From contig CP136064.1 of the NCBI GenBank assembly GCA_032622095.1, forward strand, positions 110,968,004-111,032,003: a DNA stretch of 64,000 nt, written 5' to 3'. Source of the stretch: Siphonodentalium dalli (Eukaryota; Mollusca; Scaphopoda; Gadilida; Siphonodentaliidae). The position numbers were made by a program, and so were the translations under genes. Shown here in pieces: positions 43,693 to 54,869 of the stretch. Position 1 is the first letter of the stretch. Every line of letters starts with the position of its first letter. Under the pieces are notes generated by a model. It searched no databases. It was given only the letters and a program-made list of their open reading frames with translations, and was not told where the DNA came from.

Positions 43693-43942
43693 TCAGTCTG
43701 TGATGTTTCAACAATGATTGTTTTTATTTTCTTTGATTATATATGGAGTTGAATGCTGAATTTGTAATGTTTGAAGATGGTTCATATCCTGTTAGAATTT
43801 CTTTCTAGGCTCTGCAAAAATGGAAAAAAACAGGATAACTATTCATGAGATAACAGGTTGCAGTAATTGGCTCTAATTACTTGTTTTAAAGTAATTGGTT
43901 GTAATTTGAAATTGAGCTTTTTAATCAATTACATATTGTAAT
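43693..43942 (+). other. Start of BROX 3' UTR
   Basis: AT-rich sequence after the stop with no repeat until the MITE at 43943. I see no AATAAA close to the stop. The first one noticed downstream is at 45890-45895, so the UTR may run through the MITE. The true 3' end cannot be fixed from sequence alone. Confidence 0.4.
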
Positions 43943-44210
43943 TTAGCCCTTTCATAGCAGGAGCTGTTCTGGTGCAGCATTTAAGATCCTGTGCCAGTGC
44001 ATTCTCTTATATATGCAAATTACCCATAGGGAGCCTCACATATATCAGAGAATGCACTGGCTTACAAGATCAATGTAAATATTGTTTGGCCAATGTATTC
44101 TCTTATATATGCGAGGCTCTCTATGGGAGACTCGCATATAAGAGTAAGAGAATGCATTGGCACAGGGTTTTCACAAAACATTTCAGAAAGCTCCAGAGAA
44201 TATGCCCATG
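43943..44210. mobile_element. TTAA-type MITE, CCCTTTCATGA family, decayed, two core hairpins
   Basis: TTAGCCCTTTCATAGCAGGAG at the left; hairpins at about 43991-44062 and 44086-44163; the right end is mutated (CATTTCAGAAAGCTCC). Lies in the presumed BROX 3' UTR or flank. Confidence 0.65.
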
Positions 44211-45927
44211 GTCTGAGTTGATATATATATTATGTTTATATATGCATTTCAACAGTTACAAGAAATCTTTAACAAAGTGATTGCTTAGTTAGAATGATCT
44301 CAGTGTCACAATGGACATACTGTATATGGGTCAGTAGCATTTAGTCAAACATCTCAAGAAGTGGCCTTTTTGTATGCAAAAAAGCATGTGGATAGTTAAT
44401 ATTCGAATTGCCATTTCATTGTCAAAATACTTGTGTCATAATGCTTACTATTGCCAAAGTACTTCAAGTGAATATGAACATGCATTTGTACCACTTAGGT
44501 TCATTCATGTTAGCTATCTAGTTTGAACAGACTGTTGTGATAGAAAGATTAATCTTATTTAGAAAATGTCTAATATCATGTCATAAATTTTGCACATTGA
44601 GTGTTTCTCTGACAGTTTGGTCTTCAGCTCTGAACCATTCATATTTTCTCTAATTTTAGGCCATACACTTTAAAAAAATCCAGTTCTGATCTTTTCTGTG
44701 TTCATTTTACTGTCTCCATTTTTACAGGGTATAAAAACTAAACATTGCATCAGTCAAGTTATATAAGTGTTCTAAATCTGTTTTGGCAAGAAAATGAGTT
44801 ATTAATACCATTTGATACATGTCATCAAGATATTTTAAGTGCTTGTCAAAAGGAGCAAATTCAGAATATATTGTGCCCACAATAGTCAGATTTCATCTCC
44901 AGCCAATTTGAACAAGTGATTAATTCTCGCTGATATAATCAGTAATTGTATAATCAGCTAGTTGTAAATCCCAGATCCTCCAAAACATCTGTATTCACTT
45001 GTATTTTATAGTGCAGTTTATGACTATTTATCGTTCCAAACTTTTCATTATCAACACCATTATAAGTCTATTCACTTATTATGTGTACACATCTGTCCAT
45101 AGACACATGCTATTCGACATAAATCAAGTTTTTTTAAAGTCGTGTTCATAATTCATACTCAGATTTATGATTACACGCCCCTCACCACTATAGTTTTAGT
45201 ATCAATGAACGGTTTAGAATCCATCCCATGAACATGTGCTACCAGGTGCAATGACTCAACATGTTTCCTCCGATCCTGTTGAAATTTATTAGAGCATCTC
45301 GGATGACATACTCCTCACCTGTCTAATTTTTGGTATATTCCCATTTATATGTTTAGAAAAAATTAACCCTTCCCACTGATTCCATATACACATTCTATCT
45401 GATGCAATAACTCAAATACTTCTCATGTGATCGTCCTCATATTTCTTATCTAGATTTATCTGAGAGAACACTCTTCACCTCTATTGATCTTGATTAATTA
45501 CCCAGTAACCGTTTTACTTTTGAACCAGGTTTAATATTGAAAACTCTATAAAACACATATCATAGTTTATACCATTAGAGGTAACGTCTTATTTTGAAAA
45601 TTTATATCTATTATAACTGCAAAGCCACTTTATAAGGCTTCAACAATTTCTTCAATAATAATTGATATCACCAATGTTGAGGAAAGGCAAAATAATTACA
45701 AATCAAGCTACAGTTTTTGCATTATAGGGCTCTATAGAGCTACATAAACGCATGCTATCTAAATCAATACCTGATCTAGTTTTAAAATACTGGCATCTTG
45801 GGATTAATTGAAATTAATTATATCCTCTTGGTGATAAAAACAGCCCATTATAAAGCCATCATACACATAGGCTCACAGAGAAGATAAATAATAAACTAGA
45901 TATATTTAATAGTGTCCAATGCAGGTA
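44211..45927. other. 3' flank of BROX, possible long 3' UTR
   Basis: Low-repeat AT-rich sequence without frames of interest. AATAAA at 45890-45895, followed by GT-rich AGTGTCC, is a candidate poly-A signal (weak). Confidence 0.35.
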
Positions 45928-46191
45928 TTAACCCTTCCATGACTGGAGCTTCCTGAAAATTTGTGAAAACCCTGTACCAATGCATTCTCTTATATATGTG
46001 AGTCACCCATAGAGAGCATTTACAAATATAAGAGAACGCATTCGCCTAACAATATTTACCTTGACCCTGTAAGCCAGTGCCTTCTATTATTTATGCGAGG
46101 CTCCCTATGGGAGAGTCACATATATAAGAGAATGTGCTGGCACAGGACCTTTACTGCTGCACCAGCGCAGCTCCCATCATGAAAGGGTTAA
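45928..46191. mobile_element. TTAA-type MITE, CCCTTTCATGA family, complete, two core hairpins
   Basis: TTAACCCTTCCATGACTGGA to CCCATCATGAAAGGGTTAA. Hairpins at about 45977-46054 and 46071-46143. Best-preserved member together with 34261-34512. Confidence 0.85.
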
Positions 46192-46761
46192 TTATGTTTG
46201 TCAGCAACTGACTCTGCTGTGAAATTTGTTGATTATCTTTATTCAAAAAGTGTCCACCAATCCTATGCTCTTGTGATATTTTTCATTTGATCATTTTCCA
46301 AATTCTGTCTCCAGGTTCCAATTTTCACTTACCTGGATTTTGGGATTTAAAATTAACCCTTCCCACCCATTCCATAGTCACATGCTTTCTGGTACAATAA
46401 CTATAATACTTTTCATCTGATCTTCCTCACATATCTTATCTAGGTGTATCTCGGCATACTCTTCGCCTGTATATAATTGATATTGATTGATTAATTGGTT
46501 TTGAAAATTATATTATCTCTTCCTACAGACTCCACAGACACATGCTATCATTATTAAACTAAAATATTGGCTGCTAGCCACTATGAATTATCTGTGCAAT
46601 GCGCAACAAGCAATTAAATATACCTATCTCAAATATGACTGTATTGGTTCATCTAGTCAGAAAACTAACCTTTACACTTTGAACCAAGTTCATTAATGAA
46701 TACTCTATAAAACAGGTGATGTCCTGTTTTGAAACGCCCTCAGTTGCTCCAGGATAATAAT
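46192..46761. other. Intergenic, no feature supported
   Basis: AT-rich; phrases such as CACATGCT and ATTAACCCTTCC recur loosely from 45350 to 47420, suggesting a very old diffuse repeat. Confidence 0.35.
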
Positions 46762-47014
46762 CAAGCCTTGAAATAGTGTGCCTGTCATTTACAGAATGAG
46801 GTCCCCAGAGGGTGAATTTAGTGATGCTACCCCACATAGCGGGCTAGCATCACCAAATTCACCTCTGGGAACCTCATTCTGCTGAGTTGTAAGCAGAATG
46901 AGGTCCCCAGAGGGTGAATTTGGTGATGCTAGCCCGCTATGCAGGGTAGCATCACTAAATTCACCCTCTGGGGACCTCGTTCTGCAAATGACGGACACCC
47001 TATTTCAAGACTTG
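46762..47014. mobile_element. hAT-like fold-back element, 253 bp
   Basis: CAAGCCTTGAAATAGTGTG and its complement ending TATTTCAAGACTTG. Flanks ATAATAAT and ATAATAAC agree at 7 of 8. The interior is two stem-loops, each CAGAATGAGGTCCCC...ACCTC(A/G)TTCTG, joined by TGAGTTGTAAG. Same family as the host element at 13361-15009. Confidence 0.85.
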
Positions 47015-47937
47015 ATAATAACAATGCTGGGATTCTTTGACATTGACTTATTGCATCGTTTCTATGAACATTGGCTTTGCTTTTTATGAACTATTTTGTG
47101 TTGATCAGTTGATTAGTTTATTATTATTAACACCTTCCACCCAACCATAGACCTGCTATCTGATTTGATAACTCAATTATTTGTCATCCGATTGTGTTTA
47201 TTTTTCACGGCACTGTTTATGATGACACACCACTGACCTGTAAATAAGGGTCATTAGGTTGTTTGCTTAAAAATAATAACCCCTCCTCCACCAATTCCGT
47301 AGATACGTGATAACTCAAATATTTTTCACCCGATCACTCTCATAATTTACATCCAGGTTAATATAACAATTTAATTTTCGTATCAATTGATTGGTTTTGG
47401 AAATATTAACCCTACCTATAAACATGACATGAACAAATGTTATCCGAAGCAGTAATATATCTGATCAGTCTCATATTTATGCATATCCAAGCAAATGATG
47501 GATACCCCCTAATATATCTGTCTAACGATCTCCACATGTGTACAGGCATATATTCAGTTCTAGATCGCTGATTTTGAGTCTGTATGGTTGAAAGTATGGG
47601 TTAAACATCTGCTGATTGTGATCATAGCCTCTCATTTGAGAATGGCATGCATTTTCTTCAACTAATAATTAATATTCCTCAAAATAAGAAAATAAGTGTT
47701 ACAAAGACCTGTAATAATACTGACTTTTTGTCTTTATACTATTCCTCATTCACTTCATGCGATTATGAAAGTTTTTTTGTCTGTTATATTTTGTCTTGTA
47801 TATTTTGAATGGATTTATAAAGTACCTGCAATGTAAACAGTTTAATATATTATGAATTGCAATTGTAAATTATATGTACATTGTATATTTGGACTTGCTG
47901 AATGGTGATACTTATACATGTATTTATAAACAGGGCT
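47015..47937. other. Intergenic, no feature supported
   Basis: AT-rich sequence without a recognised gene or repeat. Confidence 0.4.
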
Positions 47938-48360
47938 TTAACCCTTTACCCAACGGCCCCTGTGCCAATGCATTCTCTTATATATGCGAGTCGACCATAG
48001 GTCGCCTCGCATATATAAGAGAATGCATTGGCTTAACACAAATTAAAAATGATAAAATTGTCAAAGAATGTAGAAAAATATTATAAAAATTGTTAAAAAA
48101 TGTAAGAAAAAAATATAAAATTGTTAAAGTTTTTTTAGGCCAATGCATTCTCTTATATATGCGAGGCGACCTATGGTCGACTCGCATATATAAGAGAATG
48201 CATTGGCACAGGGCATAACTGTAACCATCACAATGTGGTCAATGAACCGGTTCCAATGATATCCATATTTGTATGGTGTTATTGAGACAAACCGAAGATA
48301 TTTTAGGCTGTTGAAGCTTTATTTGGGCGTTTTTGGCCGGTTTGTTGGGTAAAGGGTTAA
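47938..48360. mobile_element. TTAA-type MITE, CCCTTTACCCAACG family, two core hairpins
   Basis: TTAACCCTTTACCCAACGG at the left and TTTGTTGGGTAAAGGGTTAA at the right. Near-perfect hairpins at about 47962-48034 and 48135-48210, in inverted order. The termini differ from the other TTAA families beyond CCCTTT. Confidence 0.85.
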
Positions 48361-49138
48361 GCCAGACAAGATACTATTTGGTTCATTATTTGGTTGCCAC
48401 ATATACCTAGGGGGAGATTGTTGGTCTGGTAGCCTCAATGTTTTGTAGGGATCATGGGGCGTTGTGATTACCATATTACATACCTGCAACTGATGAGTGG
48501 AAGGCAACATGACTCGTCATTGCTGCCCATATAACTGTTTGGTTGTTTGGTCATCATAAATGTGCTGGTATCACCAATGCTATTTGTGCGAGTCTGTGGG
48601 CATTCCGAGTAAAAATATTAGTTTTGAGAATTCCTTGGTCCTCTTTGAGTTGATGTATAGATACAACATATCAAATATCAATTTAATAAAGAACAAGTTG
48701 TTTGACTTATAGTCCCAGATGGTATACAATAACACAAAATCACATATTTGACATTGTTGATTCATTGTGACCCTACCTGTGTATATATTGGGCTCTCCAA
48801 CATATGATAACGGCTCGACACATCGCTATGATTAGGAGACACAAGAATGAACTTGATGTATTCTTCATCTTTCAGTTCTGTAAAACCATATGAAGGTCTA
48901 TCATGAATATTAAAAGAATATTAAATTCAGGCCTTATACAAGTCTGGAGTGATAAATAAATTTTGAGTAGTCATGTTTAGTCACAATTTAATAAATTTAA
49001 TAACCTCACTTCGATTAAATAATAATAGATGATATGGTATGGTATTATAATCTAGTTGTTTTGCATTTAAAAAAATGGTTTTGAGCAATGAAATGCTGTG
49101 TGGTGTTAAAGAAAAATGATGGACTTGCTTGATGCGTC
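48361..49138. other. Intergenic, no feature supported
   Basis: No gene or repeat family recognised. Confidence 0.4.
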
Positions 49139-49495
49139 AAACTGGTCAGATAGTATTCAGGCGCAATGCCAGCTGGAGGAATGTAGCATTATACTAGCAT
49201 TGCTGAAAATCTCAAGCAAATCACCCGTACCGCTCCGAAGACAACATCGTCTGAACTACACTAAATTGTAAATATTTACTTCTCGATTCGGGATGCAACT
49301 CTCGGCGATAAACTAACGAGAATTATTTTGCCACCGAGAGTCACTGCATTTAATTAATATATAACAATGATGGTGTGTGTTGTCAATTTGGATATAATAT
49401 TCGTAAAAATAACTACTTTGAGCAGCTGTGAGCAAGATTATTCTCCATTTCTATTTCATCACCCCACTGGAGTGTTTCACATCACTTTAACTGAT
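49139..49495 (-). mobile_element. Uninterrupted copy of the repeat at 16436-18256
   Basis: The reverse strand matches the joined pieces of that element (CCTGAATACTATCTGACC, TACATTCCTCCAGCTGGCAT, GTTCAGACGATGTTGTC, GTGACTCTCGGTGG, GTGATGTGAAACACTCC). It serves as the empty-site reference for the two insertions there. Confidence 0.75.
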
Positions 49496-49729
49496 GACAA
49501 AACAAATTGCCAATTAGCAAGTACCTAACCATTGTAAGAAAATATCATGAACAAATTGTAAATAGATATATTAATGTTACTATAATTAATGTTATATTAT
49601 TATTTGTTTTGTTATCGACTTCTGATGCCCTGTGTGGCTTGAACACTGAGTGACTGAGGTGTTGCTTCAATTGAACTTGTTCAACTATGGAGAAAGCATC
49701 CTATTCCTATCTGTTTCCGTCTATCTACA

Positions 49730-49830
49730 ATAATACCCTAAATAATTGACTCCTTAACCACAGCAGAATTATAGGTAACTTTTCAGGATTTAGTCGGAAA
49801 TATGACTAAATCCTGAAAAGTTACCCATAG
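49730..49830. mobile_element. Pogo-like fold-back MITE, copy 5, deleted centre and right end
   Basis: ACCCTAAATAATTGACTCCT to CTGAAAAGTTACCCATAG; arms meet directly at GGAAATATGACTAAATCC. Confidence 0.75.
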
Positions 49831-50090
49831 GCACCACTGAATATGGACTTCAAATTAAGAGAACAGCTTGTCTCATTCTCATCTTGTGCAGTCATAAACA
49901 TTGATGTAAATTCATTCTTCCTCAAGCCTTTCTGGCTGATTTCTTCATATATCTTCTGCTTTGATATAATGCAGCTTGGATTCTCACACATTTATACATC
50001 CTTCCCCCTTTACCTTCTTTATGATCATTGAAATAATCTCTCATCCTGGTTGCTTAACGCATTCTATACTAAATAATCATTGATGAGTAC

Positions 50091-50175
50091 ATTAATGCCC
50101 TAAATAAATGACTCCTTAACAACAGCAGAATTATGGGTAATTTTTCAGGACTAAATCCTGAAAAATTATTAATAA
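50091..50175. mobile_element. Pogo-like fold-back MITE, copy 6, strongly shortened
   Basis: ATTAATGCCCTAAATAAATG to TCCTGAAAAATTATTAATAA; the centre is collapsed to TTTTTCAGGACTAAATCCTG. Confidence 0.7.
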
Positions 50176-50629
50176 TGGTCCATTCCAATATACACTGTTA
50201 TATCTGGGTGGGAGAATCCATTAATATAGAAAGGGTTAAAGATGTAATGAGAAAATGTAAAAACACACAACATTTAGAACCACAAATGACATATTCATCT
50301 TTAAAATATGATACAATGACTAATTATTGCCCTCACAATCCTTATAAATGTCAAGACTTAGAGATGCATAATCCGATTAAGCACCCCTCAATTACTATTA
50401 CTTTGGATTCAGGGGTAAAAAATATTTGTTTCGAGTCGAGTAACCCACCTATCAAAGCTCAGAGTTTTGATTTTTTAAATCTATTATTTTTCACCAACGA
50501 GAATTAATAGTGGCCCAGTAAAAAGTCGACAAACCGACGGTCTCGGACCAAATTGCAGATGAAGATGGATAACTCTAAAATCAAGAGGCTTTCTGTTGAG
50601 ATAATAAGGTAACATGTTGATATGATAAA
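50176..50629. other. Intergenic with one 124-codon frame, probably chance
   Basis: A + frame (50133-50507) runs out of the MITE and has no domain I recognise; not called as a gene. Confidence 0.35.
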
Positions 50630-50812
50630 TAACATAGGGAGCCTCGCATATATATTATAAGAGAATGCACTGGCTTACAAGATCAAGGTAAATATTGTTA
50701 GGCCAATGCATTCTCTTATATATGCGAGGCGCCCTATGGGATACTCGCATATATAAGAGAATGCATTGGCACAGGGTTTTCTCAAAAGAAGCTCCAGTCA
50801 TGGAAGGGTTAA
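50630..50812. mobile_element. TTAA-type MITE, CCCTTTCATGA family, left-truncated
   Basis: Starts within the first core hairpin (CATAGGGAGCCTCGCATATA), has the complete second hairpin (about 50698-50772), and ends CAGTCATGGAAGGGTTAA. Confidence 0.8.
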
Positions 50813-50851
50813 GTCTAACTTTGTTGCTAAGTGGCTTGAACATGAATTCTA

Positions 50852-51064
50852 CAGTAATGCTCTAAATAATCGACTCCTTAACCACCGAATAATTATGGGT
50901 AACTTTTCAGGATTTAGTCGGAAATATGGCTTGTTGCCATTCATCCGAAAGCTCTCAGTGAGAGCTTTCCGATGAATGGCAACAAGCCGTATTTTCGACT
51001 AAATCCTGAAAAGTTACCCATAATTATGCTGTGGTTAAGGAGTCGATTATTTAGAGCATTACTG
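50852..51064. mobile_element. Pogo-like fold-back MITE, copy 7
   Basis: CAGTAATGCTCTAAATAATC to GATTATTTAGAGCATTACTG between TA dinucleotides. Both arms carry GCTCTA/TAGAGC where other copies have GCCCTA/TAGGGC. Confidence 0.85.
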
Positions 51065-53151
51065 TAAGTTGAATGCATTTGACTATTTTCTTGTCAATTC
51101 AACTCACTAAATTGGGCTGAATTTGTCAAGTTCCCATGGATTACTGTTGGGGATCCATAGATTATGATATCTAGTATCTCCATATAAATCTAATGTTTAT
51201 TAGGGTATCCAGATCTACAAAATGTTTAATTAGGTAGCAGGATTTCCAAATCTCTTCTGCTGATCTGAGCACAAGAATGCGCGTCACTCAGAAAATGATG
51301 TTTGTGAAACTCCTAATTCTGCTCTTAACGTTATCGATGATAGGACATCTTCCTTATAAGATTGCGGATGTTAGTATTTTTTGTTATCGGATCTTTAATG
51401 CACTTCTCCAATTAGACCTAATAATAAATGTATCTACCGGTAACTGCGCAATTTTTGTAAGATCGTAATTTGGAGACCATGTTTATTCTATTCATTGATT
51501 TGTCGATGATGGGTACTCTATAATTAACAAAACTTGTTAATTAAGAACTTGGTTACCTTAGTCAACGATTCAATATCGTGTGTGCCATAATCAACAAAGC
51601 CATGTGAACTAAACTAATTAAGTGCTACTTGTCTGGAAATATCAGTAATTATGTTATCTAACAGTATTCTGATATTAGTCTGCTTAAATAAAATATGTTA
51701 CACAAATTATTGTCTTACTTTTTATGCCTGAAGCGAGGATCAGGGCATATAGTCGAGGGCTCTGTTGACCAATCCATCAATTTGTCTATTGGACCTATCA
51801 GCCCAGCTGTGGGGGGATACCCACATAGTAGGGGATTCATTATTTAATTCTTACTCGTGTTATGGCCCTTGTTGGTCAGTCTGTACCATCATATTTGTCA
51901 GTTGCTGCCTTTTAGTCCAGGAGATATTGGTCAACCTTTGCACCCTCCAGGACTTCGCTCCACTAATTTTTCTTCCTTAATGTCTCCTCTGATATTCTTT
52001 GGATGTTAACAAGAAAAAAAGTGACTGCATAAACTCCAGACAAGATGGCGTCCATCATGACAGCCATTTTGCTTGATATGCACCTGGTCTCTTATCACTA
52101 TTATAGTAAATATAATATGACATGTGGTTTTATTTTCAACTCTATTCATTATGCTAATATACAATGCTTACAAATTAGTGAAAAATCTGACAACAAAATC
52201 CCATATGTCGGCAGAAATGTGAAACTTTTCTAAATTTTCGACATTTCACTGTCTCAATGGGAATACATGGGCATCTTGGCATGATTTTATACATTTATCT
52301 TATAGAAGGGCCATTTACGCACATATGAGCCCACAATATGCATTCCTGGCCAGATATTTTTGCCCGATATCACGTTTTTCCAAATGCTGGTCAAATCCAG
52401 TCAAAGCGGAATCAACTCTGATCATGTAATGTCCGTTTCAATCAGTGGGTGTTATTGTTATTATAAAACAACTCATGCACATGTATGTGTAGGAGATACT
52501 CGGGCTAGAATTCCTATTATACTTGATTTGAGGAATATTCACCCAAATCCAAAATGGCGGCAAAAATCGCAACCAGAAATTGAAAAATCACAAAAAAATC
52601 GCTAATCAGTGAAAATTATGATCACGACAACTCCATCCACGCTTACTCTTGTGAGTGGGAATACTGAGGCAAAGTAATTACCTTATATCCCCTCCAAGAA
52701 ACAGATTCAAAATTACAAGATGGTTGCTAAAATGGAGACAAAAATTTGAAAACAAGTTGACATTCCTTTACTTTATTACAATGGGCATTATTGATACGTG
52801 AATTCCACCCATATTTACATGTGAGTAAGGAACATGGATTCGAAGTATTCATTGAAATGGTCAATTGATACCAAACTGGTGGCCAGAAATTGAAAAGTTG
52901 TCGATATTTTCACATTATAATTTCAAATCTTGTCATAATGTCAACATTTATAGAAGAAACGGTGCATGAATCATCTATCGGTTCCTATTAAAAACATCTT
53001 CAGACACATATTACAGCTAGTAGCATCTTGAGAGGATGAAAACCCACAATGAGTAATCTCGTCCCATTTCGAATTCCATTCTCCAATAAGCACCAATTAT
53101 ATCCATAACCATAGGCGCGCCGAATAGTCATATTATGATTCAAAACAACTA
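51065..53151. other. Intergenic, no gene supported
   Basis: AT-rich. Segments with ATGGCGTCCATCATG (about 52045) and AAAATGGCGGCAAAAATCGC (about 52550) look like pieces of old repeats. A + frame at 51277-51468 starts with a hydrophobic run but has no further support. Confidence 0.35.
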
Positions 53152-53364
53152 CAGTAATGCCCTAATTAATCGACTGATTAACCACAGCAGAATTATGGGT
53201 AACTTTTCAGGATTTAGTCGGAAATATGGATTGTTGCCATTCATCGGAAAGCTCTCGGGGAGAGCTTTCCAATGAATGGCAACAAGCCATATTTCCGACT
53301 AAATCCTGAAAAGTTACCCATAATTCTGCTGTGGTTAAGCAGTCAATTAATTAGGGCATTACTG
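53152..53364. mobile_element. Pogo-like fold-back MITE, copy 8
   Basis: CAGTAATGCCCTAATTAATC to TTAATTAGGGCATTACTG. AATTAATT in the right arm pairs with AATTAAT in the left. Confidence 0.85.
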
Positions 53365-53574
53365 TACATGTACCTGAGCTTTTTCTGAGTTGCTACATTC
53401 AGGATTATCTGGACCAGCTTCCGTATCTTCATCGGATTAACCTATCTCACTCACACCAACAAAGTAGTCTACACTTCCTGGGAGAATGGACCCCTTAATC
53501 ATAACAGTTCAAACAATACATATCCCGGTGTCCAGCTCATGATTTTGCACTAAAATTGGGGATTCTTAGTATTA

Positions 53575-53925
53575 TTAGAAAGCTCTTTCATGGTAACATA
53601 TGGTATAATACATCTGATACATATGGAATTTGAGCGTCATATTGCAAGATAAACTAGAAAAGCATAGTCGATAAGTGCTAGCTTCCAAAAGGTCCTTTGT
53701 ATCTACATCGTTTTCAGCTTTGGCGACCTGGTGGGGATCATAACATGTACACCGGGTGATCTTCCCAGTCAGCTGGCCATATATGGTTAGACAAATCACA
53801 AACTCAGCGAATGCATTGGCGTACCTGGACAACTTCTGTAAGGGTTCGAATGTTGTAAGCTTTCCCTTTGATGGATGCCCCTCTGCTATGGTCAAAGAAT
53901 ACCATAATGTACCCACGCTCCTGGA
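53575..53925 (-). other. Coding-like minus-strand segment, unidentified
   Basis: A minus-strand frame reads LWYSLTIAEGHPSKGK, LTTFEPLQKLSRYANAFAEF and CYDPHQVAKAENDVDTKDL before a stop. Its composition looks more protein-like than neighbouring frames, and the adjacent upstream sequence (VTKIDLDNGPGAWVHYGIL) continues in another frame, as in a decayed retroelement or pseudogene. There is no start, splice context or family assignment. Confidence 0.25.
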
Positions 53926-54658
53926 CCATTATCCAAATCAATCTTTGTGACATCCAGCAGTCGTATTGTCAAAGAGCTCCCAACAAATAAGAACAATACA
54001 CATGGTGCTTGTTTATGGGAATGCGTCATGATATTGGACATGAAATGGCATCATGAACTGCACTGCCCCTGCATCAGGAGAATGTTTCAGATACAGGCAG
54101 GATCTCATGCGTGGAGTTGCTTTCATTATGTGCTAAGATTGCATTTTCACACCCGTTTGGAAGAAATTCTGAATCAACTGAACAGGCGTCTAGCCAAAAT
54201 TTTATTTCACAAATTAATCATGGGCCTTATATAGGGAGTAAATGAAAAGATAATAGACAGATTTTTAAATTTATTTCTAATTAATGATGAGTGTACGACA
54301 GCAATATAGATATAGATGATTAATAGAATAATAAATATAACACTAACTGCCCTACGAGACATCACAGAAATAAAACACATCTCAGATAAAATGGAGAGAT
54401 TCCACTTGTAGCTTCCAGTTAAGGTGTCGGGCCTGGATATTGGAGAATCAAATCACAGGAAACAAATATTTCCTTGTCTTTTAATAAAAGAGGAAAAAAA
54501 CCCAGAAAAGGCAAATTACAAATGTGATCTAATTTTAGGAATAGGGGCATTGACAATATTTTCTTTTGTCAATTTGCTACAAGAACCTACATTAATGTTT
54601 GACCTCTAAGTACTATAAGATGGTATGCACAATATGCTTATGTGCATTCATCACACTA
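53926..54658. other. Intergenic, no gene supported
   Basis: A + frame at 53947-54234 has no recognised domain and overlaps the possible decayed minus-strand sequence. The remainder is AT-rich. Confidence 0.35.
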
Positions 54659-54869
54659 CAGTAATGCCCTAAAAAATCGACTCCTTAACCACAGCAGAAT
54701 TATGGGTAATTTTTCAGGATTTAGTCGGAAATATGGCTTGTTGCAATTCATCGGAAAGCTCTCACAGAGCTTTCCTATGAATAGCAACAAGCCATATTTC
54801 CTCCTAAATCCTGAAAAATTACCCATAATTCTGCTGTGGTTAAGGAGTCGATTATTTAGGGCATTACTG
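54659..54869. mobile_element. Pogo-like fold-back MITE, copy 9
   Basis: CAGTAATGCCCTAAAAAATC to GATTATTTAGGGCATTACTG between TA dinucleotides; full arms with a small central loop. Confidence 0.85.
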
